This document shows, one piece after another, positions 13,687-28,110 of a DNA stretch of 64,000 bases; the first letter of the stretch is position 1; the number at the start of each line of letters is the position of its first letter. The notes below the pieces were generated by a model. It did not search any database and was not told the DNA's origin. It saw only the letters and a list, made by a program, of their open reading frames with translations. The stretch covers positions 62,001-126,000 of the forward strand of contig NW_025954998.1 of assembly GCF_022376445.1 (NCBI RefSeq), in the 5' to 3' direction. The DNA comes from Fomitopsis serialis (Eukaryota > Basidiomycota > Agaricomycetes > Polyporales > Fomitopsidaceae). The position numbers were made by a program, and so were the translations under genes.

Positions 13687-14707
13687 GCATCTACGACGGT
13701 AATCCATCACGGACCACCCTCAACACACGAGATACCCCAGTTTGGACAGTCTTGCTCGCCTCTGCGGACATTCACGCACACTTACGAACGGGTATACGAT
13801 CACGGAAGCTAGCCAACTAAATTCGGCGCATTGCTTTGATAGACAGATGTTCCTCTTCTTGGGCGCATGCATGGCACACATATGCTCTCTGCAATACACC
13901 GAAAGTTATTGTACAAGTCTTATGCCTTGAACAGGAGTTTCGGGCCACGGTGGAGGTATGCGACTTCGTACCGCCCTTATATGACTATATGGTGCGAAGC
14001 GAATGGGTCAGTCTGTTCACTGACACATTTTCAGTAGTGTTTACCGGCTTCGGGTGGGGTGCAGAGTACTGGACTGCAGTGTTGTCCAAGTTGTCTGTTA
14101 CCGGTGCGCGGATGCATGCGGTCACGTGGGTGGCGCGTCAGTTATGCGGCTGGTCGTCGAGAACCACCACTGTGATTCGTCCTGCGCTCACAAGGATATG
14201 CCAAGCGAATACCCAGGTCTGACTCCGACAGCACGAACCTTACCTACCCTTGTAGGCTAGAGCTCGAGCCTTGTCTACATAGGGCGGCCTCGCAGACAAT
14301 AAAAGGATTCAAAACAGGATATGCTGGCGGGCGGGCGCTGGGTCTCCCAGTCAGGCTGTCGCGCAGCAGAGCCAGACTTTCGATACCTTCCCATAACAGC
14401 GTGTTCGACTAATAATCAAGTTCACATTCACGACCATACATGTATGAGACGGCGACATACGAACGGACGTGCGAGCGGACAGCGTGATTGGTACACACAA
14501 CAGTGACCGGAGAGCGACAGCGTAGACAGAACAAGAACTGACAGCGAAGAGCGAGAGACGAGAGATTGCGACGTATAGTACAACCTGTAGTCAGGTAATT
14601 CGTCGTTACCTGCCCAGGTTTTGTCAGACGAGCATCATCAGTCGGAAAACGTCGACGTACTCACATTGAAACCGGAAAGTATTGAAGCTCTACTGAATGG
14701 GATTCAT
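13687..14707. other. Intergenic, 3' flanks of two genes
   Basis: Lies between the ends of UGPase copy 1 and the convergent membrane-protein gene. Only short overlapping frames with no family resemblance. No repeat was noticed. Confidence 0.5.
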
Positions 14708-16308
14708 TCACTGGCACTGAGAGTCGTTGACGTCCCACATGCCGACCATCCCATAGAATGCGCCCTGCAAACAAGTAAGCCAAGCTGTATGCGGGTATGG
14801 GTTCAAAGGTTGACATACTCGGTTTTCGCAATGCGTCGGGCCATCAAAACGCTGGCCACGGATGTCGGTGGGGGTGGTGGCACACATGACCATCCAATCC
14901 ATGTCACCATGAAGATCCCACAGACGGGCTTCGAAGCGCTGCAGCAGTGGGTGAGCGCGTATTGTATGATGACGGGAGACAGGGAGGACTTACGTGCTTG
15001 CCAGAGCCCTGGCCAATACAACCCTGCAACACGGCCCAATCAACCCTGCACCGGTAGAGTCTGATTGTCGAACTGACGAACCTTGTCATACAGGTCGCCC
15101 CAGTAGGGCTTGCATGCTGCTTCGCCCTGGTCGATGTTCCAGCGGCTCACAAGAGTGTCTCCTTCCTGCAGTCCGTGCATCAATAATCATACGAACAGAT
15201 GGACGTCGCGACCCACCATGACGCACTCGTGAGGCGTGCTGACCGCAGCGCCATTGACAACGATGGGCATATGCTGGCACGCCTCCTTCACATCAAAGGC
15301 AAGGTGCGCCGTATACTCCCGAGTCCCATAGCGGACGCACTGGTGGCTCTCAATCTGCCCCCAAGACAAGCCCAGCACATTACCCTCGTGCACGCGGTGC
15401 TGGTCCGCCTCCTCCGTCCACTCCCGCTCGCGTGTCTCCCTCTGACGCGCCCACCCCTCCTGCTCCTCCGCCCACCTCCTCTTCGCCGCCTCATACCCCT
15501 GCATCGCGCGCCTCCACCGCCCCGTATCCGCGTCGTACGCGCGCCGCCCCCTCACCCACCGCTCCTTGTCCATCTCGTGCTCCTTCCCCGCGACGCGCCA
15601 CGCCTCGCGCTCCTCCTCGAACACCCCGCGGTCGTGCGCCCACGTCTCGTACTGCGCCTCGTGCGTCGTGCGCTCCTCCGCCCACTCTGCCTTGAGCGCG
15701 TCGAGCTCCACGCGCGTGGGTGGGTACTCCGCCAGGCGGCGGTCTAGGGCGTCGGCGCGGTGGGTCTGTCTGTTGGCACGGCAGGTCTGTAGTATGCCAA
15801 AGACCGTGACCACGATCCCCACGATGAAAGCCGCTACAAACAGGATCCAGACCCATTTGGGAACCGCCCGCGCCTTGTTCGGACGCTTGATCGGCGGTGG
15901 GGGCGGCTCAGTTCGATAGCCATGTCGAGGGAGATCGCCGTTGAGGGGCGATCTCTCGCTAGGCCCACTAAATCAACAGCGACTCAACAAATCGTGTTCA
16001 CCGAGTAATGCAGGTATCGAGGCATACCTGTTTTGGCCATACGGATTGTACTGGCGGCGGGCTGTATTCGGCTGGTAGTTATGCCCGCTAGCAAAATATC
16101 AGCGCATGTCTAACTGTCCTACGCACTGCACATACGAGTTCGTTCCTTGGTATGGGGTATACGGGGGTGGTGCGGCAGCCCCGTTGGCAGGGCGGGCCGC
16201 GCGGCCATTCTTAGCAGGCTGTGAGGCGCGGCGACCACGATTGTTCTGATTCAAGTACATCGTGCTTCTGGCACGGTTATTAGGCCTCGCGTCCCCCAAC
16301 ACCACCAT
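14708..16308 (-). CDS. Single-pass membrane protein with coiled coil and C-terminal Cys/Trp domain
   Basis: Unnamed protein whose type I recognise from Agaricomycete genomes but cannot assign a role. The N-terminal ~115 residues are polar and disordered (Asn/Arg/Pro-rich, YTPYQGTNSY, NPYGQN, PPPPPIKRPNK). One transmembrane segment follows, WVWILFVAAFIVGIVVTVF, at about residues 118-140. Then comes a charged coiled coil of ~120 residues (ALKAEWAEERTTHEAQYETW, EEEREAWRVAGKEHEMDKER). The C-terminal domain has RYGTREYTAHL, MPIVVNG, KPYWGDLYDKGCIGQGSGK, FEARLWDLHGDMDWMVMCA, FDGPTHCENR and FYGMVGMWDVNDSQC, with paired cysteines likely forming disulfides on the lumenal or outer side. At least five introns are readable, e.g. 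around 16130, 16020, 15215, 14990 and 14790. It ends at TGA 14710-14708 and sits between the two UGPase genes. Confidence 0.75.
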
Positions 16309-16799
16309 CTTGGCAACGTACTAGGTCTACAATTGCAGTGTCGAAAGTCAGAGTCGTTGACCCAACTCGCCCGCTCGAATACACTGATCGCAGATGGTGG
16401 GAGAGACGAACGACACAGCGAGCGCCGGCACTGCGGCCGCTGGGCGCGAATACGTGCACAGATCTGGATCTGGCGCGCAGAACACGGTCACGACCCCTCC
16501 GCACGACGTCGCGACGTACTTACATACCTCAAACATTTGAAGCGCGCGTTCGACCGACGGAGGCCAGTCGTATAGTATGCTATTCACATCGGTATCGGTA
16601 TCGTACGTGACACAATTGAAAACACTTCATTTGCCGACTGCCTGCCAGACCAGCCCAGTCCATGACCAACCCGTCGCACATTCGTCTAACAACATAGATG
16701 CAGAAAGGGGGAGCCGCGTGTGGAAAACAATGTCCGTCGTGAGTATACTAAGTTGAGATGCACGCTGAGGAGAATGTCGAATGGAGAGGAGAGAAGCGC
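16309..16799. other. Shared upstream/downstream interval
   Basis: The 5' flank of the membrane-protein gene meets the 3' flank of UGPase copy 2. No gene is supported. Short frames on both strands are shadows. Confidence 0.5.
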
Positions 16800-19106
<2,307 letters not shown>

Positions 19107-21522
19107 GGTTGCTGCTGCTGCGCTGCGGGGGTGGTGAGGACGACGGGGCGCGAGAGGGAGGGCAGGGTACGCACGCGGAGGGGTTTATGTGGACAGGCCT
19201 TGTGGTGGAGGTGGAGATGAGCTCTGGGGAAGAGTGGGCGTGGAGGGGCTTGGGGCGGGCACGGGGCGTGTGATGACGTTTATATATGTCGAGGTGCTCG
19301 CCCGGATATGGGGCGGACGACGGGGACGCTGCAGATTCCTCGCTGATGGGCTCGAAGATCGATCCCAGCACAGGGCACGTTCTTCGCCGCACCACGCTCG
19401 GCCGCGCGGACCCCGCACGCCGCCGCCGTTCCTCCGCTGCCCGCGCCGGCCCCGCCGCCGTCAGCACCGCGTCCCCCGCCAGCGACACCCGCGCGATCGG
19501 CGACGACATCGGCGCCGCCCTCCTGCGGGACGCCGCCGTCGCCGGGCCCGGCCCCGCGCGCGGCTGCACGGCCGGTGGCAAGTGCTCGAGCTGCTGGCAA
19601 CGTGCGTGCATGGCGGCGGCCTCTGTGCGACACGGCGACCGCGCCCGGCCAGCTTTTGTACCAGTGTCCACGCGCCCACGCACGACGCGTCTGCGCCATG
19701 ATACGTCCCTCGCCAAGCCGCGTGCTTCTAGACCGGCCCCATCATATCCTCGCCGCCCTCCCCCGTTGCCCTTATCGGGCCAGCGAACACACCACCAATC
19801 TGACAGCGTGGCCTCCGCGACCCTGTCCTTTCCTCCGTGCGCGGGCGTGATAACCACCGCTCAGTTCTCTACGCACGTCGCGGCCCCGCTGCCTGTGCGG
19901 CGACATCTCTCCGTTCTCTCTCCATATGGATCGCCTATTGCGAATGATGCTTCCGCCGGCTGCCTTGTCGCTGCTACCCTCGCACCCCGACACGTTCCCG
20001 CTTGCGGCCATTCTGCTCACCCTTCCAGCTGTTGCACACCAACGCGACCATCATTCCGTGCCGGCCGCTGGTGACGCCATTCCCGCAAAGCTTATCACCA
20101 TGCATTGACCTCACTTCAAAGAAGGTATACGTCTTCTCGTTCTCTCCCATCCCGCAAGCTTCATTATATACGCTTATGCACGGTTCGCCGCAGCGATGTG
20201 CACGCTACGCATACCCTGCTACCACCCTCGCGTGACATAACCCAAAAAGCTTGCAGCATCGGCATTGTTGAAGCTTCGACATCCCGTGCCTCGCCCTGAG
20301 CATCTCGCAATTCACTCGACAGGTTGCTGTACGTGCATTCCATCCACCGTTCTTGTCAGTTCCCTCCGAAACCAATCCAGCGTGGCATTCCTTGAACCTT
20401 TCTGCAGTGTTCCTATACAGAGCGTCCCTGAGTGCCTCGGCCATCACGGTCAACAGCGTACGGCGCAAGGCACCCATCTCTATCGCGCCACTGAACACCG
20501 ATGCTGAAGCTGACGTGCTCGAGACCGACCGGTCATGTCGACCATTCGCCCTCTCCCACGTCTGCCACGGAGTGGACAGAATCAAACCACAGAGCACCTG
20601 TCGTCTCACTGCGACTTTCCATACCTGGCACGATCGCTCAAGCGCCCGCAGGTAAGTCCATGATCAGGACGGACGAGTGGATCATCGAGCTGCGGAAAAT
20701 ACGCTGCAGAGTTTACTCCGTGATCTGCGTGCATGTCATGTCCGGGGTGCCAGTCAGTGCGCATGGCGAAGTTTGCACTAGCCCTCCGGGCCGTCCTCGT
20801 CGTCCGATCGCGTCCCACTTGTCCTCGGTCTGGCCGTATATGCTCGGATCATCCTCGACTCGACTTAGCGTTCCGCATCTGCCGATGTCGGACCACCGCA
20901 GGCCCTCTCAACGCCGCGAGACAGCGTGCAATTTCCGAGTCTGTGGACGATCCCGACTAAGTGCCGAAGATGCTGGTCCACGCGTCCCAGCCCCAAGTGC
21001 CTGGTTTCAAGTGGATCGGAGGCAGACCCTCCGGACTGATCGTCCCTCTATCGTCGATCGCGCCGAGATCGCTTTAAGTGTATGTATTCTGCTATAGGTT
21101 GTATGGTCCTGAGCGTGAGTCAGTGGTGCTCCCGGGTGTTGGATGGTTAATCGATGATCTGCCGCAGCGAACCTTCGAGCAAGCTTGGCCAGGGTGTGAT
21201 GATGGCAAGGATGCTCCTGACCGGAAGACTGGAAACCGCCATGATTTCGTTGTATTGTATCTTCAAGGGAATGTGTGACATACCGTCTTAGCACTTGCAG
21301 TTGAAATTTGTCGTCTACATCGTACGTATTACTAATCTACACTGCATGTGACATACTTACCACCATAGTTTCAAGCACCGGTAAGTTCGTTCTTTGTACC
21401 TCAGTAGTGCCGCGACTGTCACCTCGAGCTCAGCTTACATCCTAGCCGACGATTGTACACCGGCTCTCCTGCTCTCATTATACTAACAGTCGTATAGCTG
21501 AGATCTTTTATCCGTCCTGACG
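19107..21522. other. Divergent promoter region with no supported gene
   Basis: Two genes start outward from here (UGPase copy 2 leftward, F-box copy 1 rightward). The first 800 bp are very GC-rich, so long random frames occur (plus 19286-20074, minus 19857-18862); their Arg/Pro/Ala-rich products look like composition artefacts. Plus-strand frames at 20350-21100 are unrecognised. Bases about 21405-21490 match the relic near 49040-49130 and belong to the F-box-linked repeat family. Confidence 0.45.
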
Positions 21523-23245
21523 ATGACAACCGCAGTGCCACCGACTATAGCTCATCGAGCTCTGTCACGGACGATATCATCCAGGACATCTTCGAGCAGA
21601 TGCTATGCATACAATTCAAGGACGAATTCGAGAAACGCAGAAGCCTTGCGCAGTTAGCTCGTACGTGTAGGAGATTCTCGCGATACGCACTGCCAGCGCT
21701 GTGGAAACATCTCCCATCTCTGAGGCCGCTGCTATCCCTCCTCGCGCCGCTGCGACCCACACGAATTGATGCCAATGGGGACGAAACGCCGCGGTGGCAG
21801 CACTCCCTGGGCCATGCTCCTTCTGAGCGCGACTTAGGCTACACTTGGGTGAGAGCCACATTGGTCAATATTCCAAGTTCCTAGCCAGTTGTTCACAGAG
21901 CGCATATTATGTGCAGGCGTTTGACGGACCGATTGCACCGGAAGGCGATTTACCGTTACGCTTCACCCAGTACGCCAGCTTTGTGCGCGTACTCAACATC
22001 CACCGATTCCCGCAATTCAACCCCTCCGTGTTCACTCATCTCGAGGATGCGGGTTTACATGGCCCGCTCCTTCCTGCCCTCACGAATCTGGATTGCGAAC
22101 GCACTCCGCTCTCGGCAATCGCTGCGAAGTGGGTCGTAGGGCCATCGTTGCTCTCGTTCTCCATCACGCCTCACATCGATCCGTTGATGTACATGCCGTT
22201 TCCACCCTCAGGATATCGACCACGAGAGAGTATCACCGATGGACCAATGCTGGGGTTGGATACGTTGGTCACCCGCCTCCAATCGTCGTCACCGAATATC
22301 GAGACTCTGAGAGTGTTCGACAATGTATCCCACTGGGCTTTGCATTCCATCCTCGCTTTCACGAACCTCCGTATCGTGGACATCTCAGTCTGGCATGACT
22401 GCGATACCGATGTCCTGCGGTCCCTCGCCACATTACCGCATCTACACACGCTTCGGCTCTCTGTGCGCGCCTTTGTCGGCGAGTCTACGCCTCTCCCAGG
22501 TGGCTTCGCGCATCTGGAGTGTCTGGCCATTTCTGGCAACCAAGAGGCCATCGCTCGGGCGGCGGAGATGATCGTCCCTCCTGGATTGTGCGCTCTGTGG
22601 ATTTCGGGAGTGTTTGATTACAGAGAGGTCATGCGCAGAACCCTCTATCCTCTCTGCAATCGCTACTCCAGCACACTCACGGAAGTCCACCTGGAGTGCA
22701 CCAACTTATACGGATTCGACCTCATGGAGATATTGGATCCGCTTCTCCCGGTGTCCAACCTCCGCGTGTGCATGCTGTCCACAGAAATGGGGATGGTTTC
22801 CTTCACGGACGCGGACTTGATGGTACTGGCAGCGCGATGGCCAGCGCTATCCGTTTTCAGCATCATGTGCGGAAAGGGCCGAGCGCTGCCTACACTGCAA
22901 GGCATCGCGGACTTTGCGGACGCTTGTCCTAATCTTACGCAAATCAGCCTGGAGCAGATTGCGTGGCCGCTTATCCCTGAAGCCGAAGAAGGAGAGCACG
23001 TCCATCGCAAGAATAAGCTGAAGCTCTTGACGCTCCGTCGAGGAGCCAATGTCGGGAACATTGTTAGGACGGACCCTCGCGCGGCGGCACTTGTCGTCGA
23101 TCGCCTGTTTCCTGCATTGGATGTCCAGTCGTCGAAGGCGATGATCGAACCCACTCGCCCAGTCACTTGGGCGATGTTTTGGGAGAAGGTCTTGAACGTG
23201 ACTGAAGAGGTGCAGAAGACTCGCCGGGTTATTGATAATGCATGA
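21523..23245 (+). CDS. F-box protein, copy 1
   Basis: Predicted substrate adaptor of an SCF ubiquitin ligase. The N-terminal F-box-like stretch reads LTDDIIQDIFEQMLCIQF…LAQLARTCRRFSRYALPALW, the usual layout in Agaricomycete F-box families. The C-terminal ~430 residues have irregular leucine-rich segments: SFVRVLNIHRF, LTNLDCERTPLSAIAAKW, SSPNIETLRVF, FTNLRIVDISVW, LPHLHTLRLSV, FAHLECLAISGN, STLTEVHLECTNLYGFDLME. One intron of about 65 bp lies between YTW (near 21850) and AFDGPIAPEG (near 21916). One base is missing near 21564 (ALxTDDIIQD); copy 2 keeps it there. The target substrate is unknown. It pairs with the inverted copy at 28363-30083; I estimate 80-85% protein identity by eye. Confidence 0.8.
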
Positions 23246-23473
23246 CTGATTCCGCGGGCTATCTCGACTGTTAACACAGTAGCGAATATGACGAAGTTCG
23301 CGTGCAGTTTGACCGAGCATTGTACATCTTCACCCTGTATCTGTATCTAACCTCACGATCGACGACGATCTACAATCTCTACAACAGATGACAACAAACA
23401 CGGCAAGGATCCATGAGTACAGTAGAGCACAACAAACAGAGCACAAAAAATACAGGCACAGATACGCTGTCAC

Positions 23474-25626
23474 CTAGAAAACCCACCAAGCAAGCCCAAC
23501 GAAAAGCAAGAGCGGCATCCAGGCCACATTCACAACATCCCTCACTGCACCGCCCAACGCACCGCCTGCACGCACAGTGCTGCCTCTTCCTACCGAGGGC
23601 CTGTTCCCCCCTAGCTCCACGTCATCGCCGTCGCACGGCTGCTCGCTGATCGAAGGCAGCCGCAGAGTCATCCTCCTGCCGAAGAGCACGAACCTCACGG
23701 ACACCCGCAGGCACTGGCACCAGCGGGGCAGGGCCACCCAGTTGACGTAGCGGCCGCGTGTGCGCACGCGGTGGATGTTGGATGCGAGGAGCAGGGCAAC
23801 GCTGAAGACGAAGAGGGGTACATAGACGTTGATGTAGATGCCTAGTTGGTCCGGGAGGAGGCATGGAACCGTCGCGAGCGATGAGGTGAAGTTTGAGGGA
23901 GGTGTGCCTACGGAGAGGAGCTGGAACCCCGGCTGGCGGATGCCCATCGCCATAGAAAACGACTTCACGGTGATCTCCTGGACAGTACCTGTACTCGGAG
24001 TGTCCTCGACATCGGAGGAGCCGTATGTATGCGTGTAATCACAATAATCATGGTCGTCACCGCTGAGGGGCGTCCATGAGCTGTCGCGAGCGTGACGACA
24101 GTAGACAGAACATACCTGAACACAAGCGAAGGTCGCACGTGCTGCAACACGAACTCAGTCGTGTGCGGTGCGAGCGTGTTTTGGTACCCAAACCCCTTGC
24201 CTTGGTGGATCGTACCCCGTTCACGCAACGGCCCACAAGGCGCATCCTCGGGGCGCGCGAGCGGGATATGTGTAAACAGCACTCGAGGCTTCGCATCCTC
24301 ATCTAAATCAGAAACGTCGGCGAGGAGAACAGCGTAGATCATATCGAGATACGCACGAACGGCCAACGAATGTATGAACGCGATCACGCCAGTCGGACTC
24401 ACGTCCACCCACTGAGAGTAGCTTCGTCCGCTCCTCAGGCGCATGCCCTCTTCCGCTACAAGTCCAGGAGCGTCTATGAGCACAAATGTATGGTCCCCAA
24501 GCTCGACGAGCTGATTGAGAGGGCCAAAATGCGACACATATCGCTCTGCGGCGTCTTGAGAGAAACGAGTTGAGGCTCCGAGCCTAGTAGACCTGTATGA
24601 GAAATATATAGACACTCAAGGGTGTACATACGCACCCGACGTCATGGTTACCAGGAATGTATTGGGTTGGCACTGGTTCGTCGGTTCGGAAGACCTGGCG
24701 GAATCTCTGGAAGTATCTTTCGTACCTACGCAAAAGGTGTCAGCTCTCATGACCTCACTGAGGGTCAACCTTAGATGTCGCGACGATCCATTTGGCAAGG
24801 CAATAATGGCAAGGAAAATGGTTTCTCGGAGGTCCAAACGGCACCCAGCAGACGACATTTGGTCGGCCCGGGAATGCCAGCCACTGGACAGCGGGTTCCC
24901 CCGCCTGTGCTTCCAAGGACAAAGTGGCTGCGGCAAAACCAGTTCATCGTGTATGGCTTGGTTCCATCATGTACTCAGAACCCGCTGCGTGGGGATGACT
25001 ACGCGGCCAAAACGTTTGTGGGTCATGACTCCATCGAGGTGCAGTCGCGAGATTATCGCGGCCAGCCGGCGGTTCCGAACACTGACCATCTAGTGCTGCC
25101 ACCCTTCGTCGGCAACGTGTGCGAGCAGGGAAAATGTTGTCGCACGGCCGGATTGCAAATCTAAGGGAGACGTACTCATCGTCTGATTGATCCATGCGGC
25201 CATTATCCATCATGTCCCCGAGAAAGACCACCGCGTCCGGATGTAGAGCGAGAGAAGCCCGCCAGCTCTTGCGCATATTCAGGTCGACCATAAGCTGGCT
25301 CAGCCATACTAACCATGGGTTGCGCCCAGGGTACGACTGAGAATCCAACAGCTGAGGGTCTGCGACCAGCAGGACGTGGTTGACTTGCGCATGTTGCTCA
25401 CTGCTGCGGCGCTGAGTATACGTAGGCGTCCCTCACGATATGCACGGCGGAAAACAGCGTACCTGGAGCGCTACAGCTGCGTCGGGCCATTTGCACCTTT
25501 TGACGTGTTGTCTGAATGTGCCGGTTTCGTTGAAACTGACTGCCGCGACCCAGAGAATGTGGAGGAGGTCGAGGAGGACATCGTACGGGTTCGACACCCC
25601 CAGCCTGAGTCTGGTGCGATACATGT
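23474..25626 (-). CDS. Ted1/Cdc1/PGAP5-family membrane metallophosphoesterase
   Basis: Predicted ER-membrane Mn-dependent phosphodiesterase of the family that trims ethanolamine phosphate from GPI glycans (human PGAP5, yeast Ted1 and Cdc1). Metal-site motifs occur in order: NHVLLVADPQLLDSQSYPG, PDAVVFLGDMMDNGRM, TQYIPGNHDVG, LFTHIPLARPEDAPCGPLR and SGDDHDYCDYTHTYGSS. Family blocks RFSQDAAERYVSHFG, TFVLIDAPGLVAEEG and GFGYQNTLAPHTTEF are also clear. A membrane segment (YINVYVPLFVFSVALLLAS) follows the catalytic domain, and a hydrophobic tail (VVNVAWMPLLLFVGLAWW) ends the protein. An N-terminal hydrophobic stretch (DVLLDLLHILWVAAVSF) precedes FRQHVKRCKWPDAA. The start at 25626 is my choice (MYRTRLRLG); the first intron join is out of phase. 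The intron after MDQSDDE is about 440 bp, long for this genome. Which of Ted1 or Cdc1 it corresponds to cannot be decided here. Confidence 0.85.
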
Positions 25627-26188
25627 ATACGGTTCCGAGATTAGCCCTCGTGGGATAGCAGGATAGGTCTTGTCGCGCCAAGAAATGAGCAGATATGAAC
25701 GATAAATCGTCATCGGAGGGCGGCCATTGAGAGCAAAGAGACAGCGCGCTGGTGACTGGTGAGTAGGGAACCGAGGGAGCAGAGAACCCAGGTGCAAGTC
25801 GCTGCCTGCCAGTCGCCGGCGGCCGCAGCCGGCCGCTGTCAGGTTGTTGTCAGTGCGAAGTGCAGAACCCACGCACGTTCCATGATACCGGTGGCGCGGC
25901 GAAGTGCGCCGTCTCTCCTGAACATTTTATCTCACCTGGGCAATACCTAAAGAAGACCTAATTGATGGAGGTGGTCTTCATCCGTAAGCCATGACCGTCT
26001 GCACTGAGTCTGCAGTCTCTTCCAATAGATCACATACAATAAGCACCCATCATCACGCACACGATGTACAGAGTATCACGAATGGCCATTTCCCTTCTGT
26101 CGGATAGCACAAACATTAGTTACATCCCAGACCAAAGCAACAGAACCATAAGAACCAGATGCAGCACACAGCACTGAAGACGACGAGA
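25627..26188. other. Intergenic interval
   Basis: Contains the 5' flank of the phosphoesterase gene and the 3' flank of CPA1. A minus-strand frame (25872-25471) overlaps the phosphoesterase start and may include its leader. Nothing else is seen. Confidence 0.45.
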
Positions 26189-27619
26189 TCACGCAGCCGC
26201 AGCGATCCGCCGCGACACCTCGAGCTCAGGAGCCAGCTGCGGTACCTCCTGCTTCGAGCCCATGACGTCGCCCGTTTTCAGCCCGAGCTGCATCTTGTGC
26301 GCTCGGCACTCCGCCAAGAAGTCCGTGAACATCTAAGCGCACAAGCGTCAACACCCAGTCACACCACCACGCCGTCAACGCCGGTGCTCACCTCGATCGT
26401 GTCCAGCGGGCCGCCCGCACTCTCAGGGTGGAACTGCACCCCCCAGACCTTCTTCCCGCTCTGCGTCGTGCTCTTGATCCCCTCCACGCTCGAGTCGTTG
26501 CAGTTGATGAAGAACGGCTCCCAGCCTTCGGGGAACGGGTCCTGCAACCGCAGCGCATACTGGTGGTTCTGGCTCGTGACGTACACCCGCCCCGCGCGGA
26601 TGCTCCCCGACGACGCCAGCGCGAGCACGGGCTGGTTGTGGCCGCGGTTGCCGAACGTCATCCGGTACGCGTCCAGGCCCGCCGCCATCCCGATCACCTG
26701 GTGGCCCATGCAGATCCCGAAGATCGGGCGGTCCCACTCGCGCAGCGTCCGCCGCAGGTGCAGCGCCGCGGGCATGCAGTGCGCGGGGTCGCCCGGCCCG
26801 TTCGAGAGGAACAGCCCGTCGTACCTGTCCCGGATCGCGTTGAAGTCGTAGTCCCACGGCAACACCGTCACCGCGGCGCCTCGCCGCACGAGCGCGCGCA
26901 GGATGTTCGCCTTCGCGCCGAAGTCAGCACCGCGATCTTGACGTCGCCCGACGGGTTCAAGTCGTACGGCTCCGTGGTCGACACTTGTGCGACGAGATTT
27001 TCCTCCGTGGGGTCCCAGTACTCTTCTGACTGGGGAGATGGTAGGCCAGCATCAGGTCCAACCGCGAGTCGGCCTAGTGTGGTACCCTGATCGCGGAGAA
27101 GACGCGTGATGGCGCGGGTGTCGACACCTGTGATGCCGGGGACGTTGTACCGCGCGCACCACGCCGCGAGGCTCTCAGCGGCAGCATGGTGTGAGTACCT
27201 TTCCGCCACATCCGCAACGACGACGCCCGCGCACTGTATGGATTCAGACTCAAGCACGACTCCGACGTCGCGCGAGTCGACGGGCGTGCGGTTGTGCGGG
27301 ACACCGTAGTTCCCAATGAGAGGTGTAGTGAAGACGAGGATCTGTCCCCGGTATGACGGGTCTGTCATCGACTCTGTGTCTGTAGAGGCGTCAGTCGGCA
27401 TAGGAGAGGAAAGTGAAAGCACACACAAGATGTGATCGACGTCGAAAACACGGTCTCGCCAAAGACGCTATGCGGTGCACCGAAGGAGCGACCCTGGAAC
27501 GACTGGCCCGTCTTCAGGTGCAACACCGCCGGGACCGACGCGTTGCCCTGTATTTTAGCATGCGTAGCAAGACCGCGGTAGAACCGCGGAACACGGGTGA
27601 GGGTTCGCGCAAACATCAT
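26189..27619 (-). CDS. CPA1: Arginine-specific carbamoyl-phosphate synthase, small (glutaminase) subunit
   Basis: Hydrolyses glutamine and passes ammonia to the large subunit to make carbamoyl phosphate for arginine synthesis, probably in mitochondria. Exons 27619-27427, 27379-26392 and 26332-26189 sum to 1325 bases; one missing base near 26925 (KIAVL-DFGAKANILRAL) restores 441 residues. The N-terminus MMFARTLTRVPRFYRGLATH looks like a mitochondrial presequence. CPSase_sm signatures: LHLKTGQSFQGRSFGA, GETVFSTSITSYTESMTDPS, TTPLIGNYGVP, GVDTRAITRLLR. The class I amidotransferase domain has GLFLSNGPGDP, the nucleophile in FGICMGHQV, and the His-Glu pair in VQFHPESAGGP. Expression is probably arginine-controlled through the leader uORF ending 10 bases upstream of this start. 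Confidence 0.95.
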
Positions 27620-27629
27620 GGCGGCCGTC

Positions 27630-27752
27630 TTAATGGCTGAGCAGAGAGAAAACGAGGTCGCTGAGGTAACTGACAACGATGAGTATGTCTGGGAGGAGAG
27701 AAGGGGAACGGGAAGAGACTCACTCGTCGCGAGTGTTCTGCGTGAAGATCAT
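27630..27752 (-). promoter_or_regulatory. Spliced uORF encoding an arginine attenuator peptide (AAP)
   Basis: In the CPA1 leader an ATG at 27752 opens a frame that begins MIFTQNTRD. A donor GTGAGT follows base 27724, and an acceptor TCAG ends at 27670. Joining 27752-27724 to 27669-27630 gives a 22-residue peptide with the core DYLSD, followed by eight residues and TAA at 27632-27630. Neurospora arg-2 and yeast CPA1 leaders encode 24-25 residue peptides with the same DYLSD/DYISD core; arginine makes the ribosome stall at their end. Here too eight residues follow the core, as in Neurospora. Unspliced, the frame stops after 10 codons and lacks the core. Confidence 0.85.
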
Positions 27753-27934
27753 GTACGAGCGGGGTCGCTCAGAGGAGGGAGGCGGTCGAGAGCAAATTAT
27801 TCGAGTCACAGTTGGAGTCCAATGTGTTGCCTGCAAATTTTCGGAGCTCGTACGCTCGATTACGTCAGGTTTACCTGATGCGGCAATCACTGGCATCGAC
27901 AACGCCTTGCTCAGGCTGTATACCAACCGCTTGG

Positions 27935-28110
27935 CAATGCAATTCGTGTGCGATAAATCTTGAGTATCATACCATGAGCCACGATGGTAAATGAGACAGA
28001 GGCCGCTCTGCGATACGCAGCTACGGGCGGGATAGTCACCCAAAACGGTAAGATGACTACCGGATTTAGCCATTGCCTGCCTGTCGTGCACTGTCGAGAC
28101 TCGGGATACA
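27935..28110 (-). repeat. Dispersed repeat fragment, downstream of F-box copy 2
   Basis: The reverse complement of this stretch closely matches 48997-49235. Shared blocks include TAGCTGCGTATCGCA, GCGGCCTC, GTCTCATTTACCAT and TTCATGGTATGATACTCAAG (GCTCATGGTATGATACTCAAG here). It lies just beyond the 3' end of the inverted F-box copy. Confidence 0.6.
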
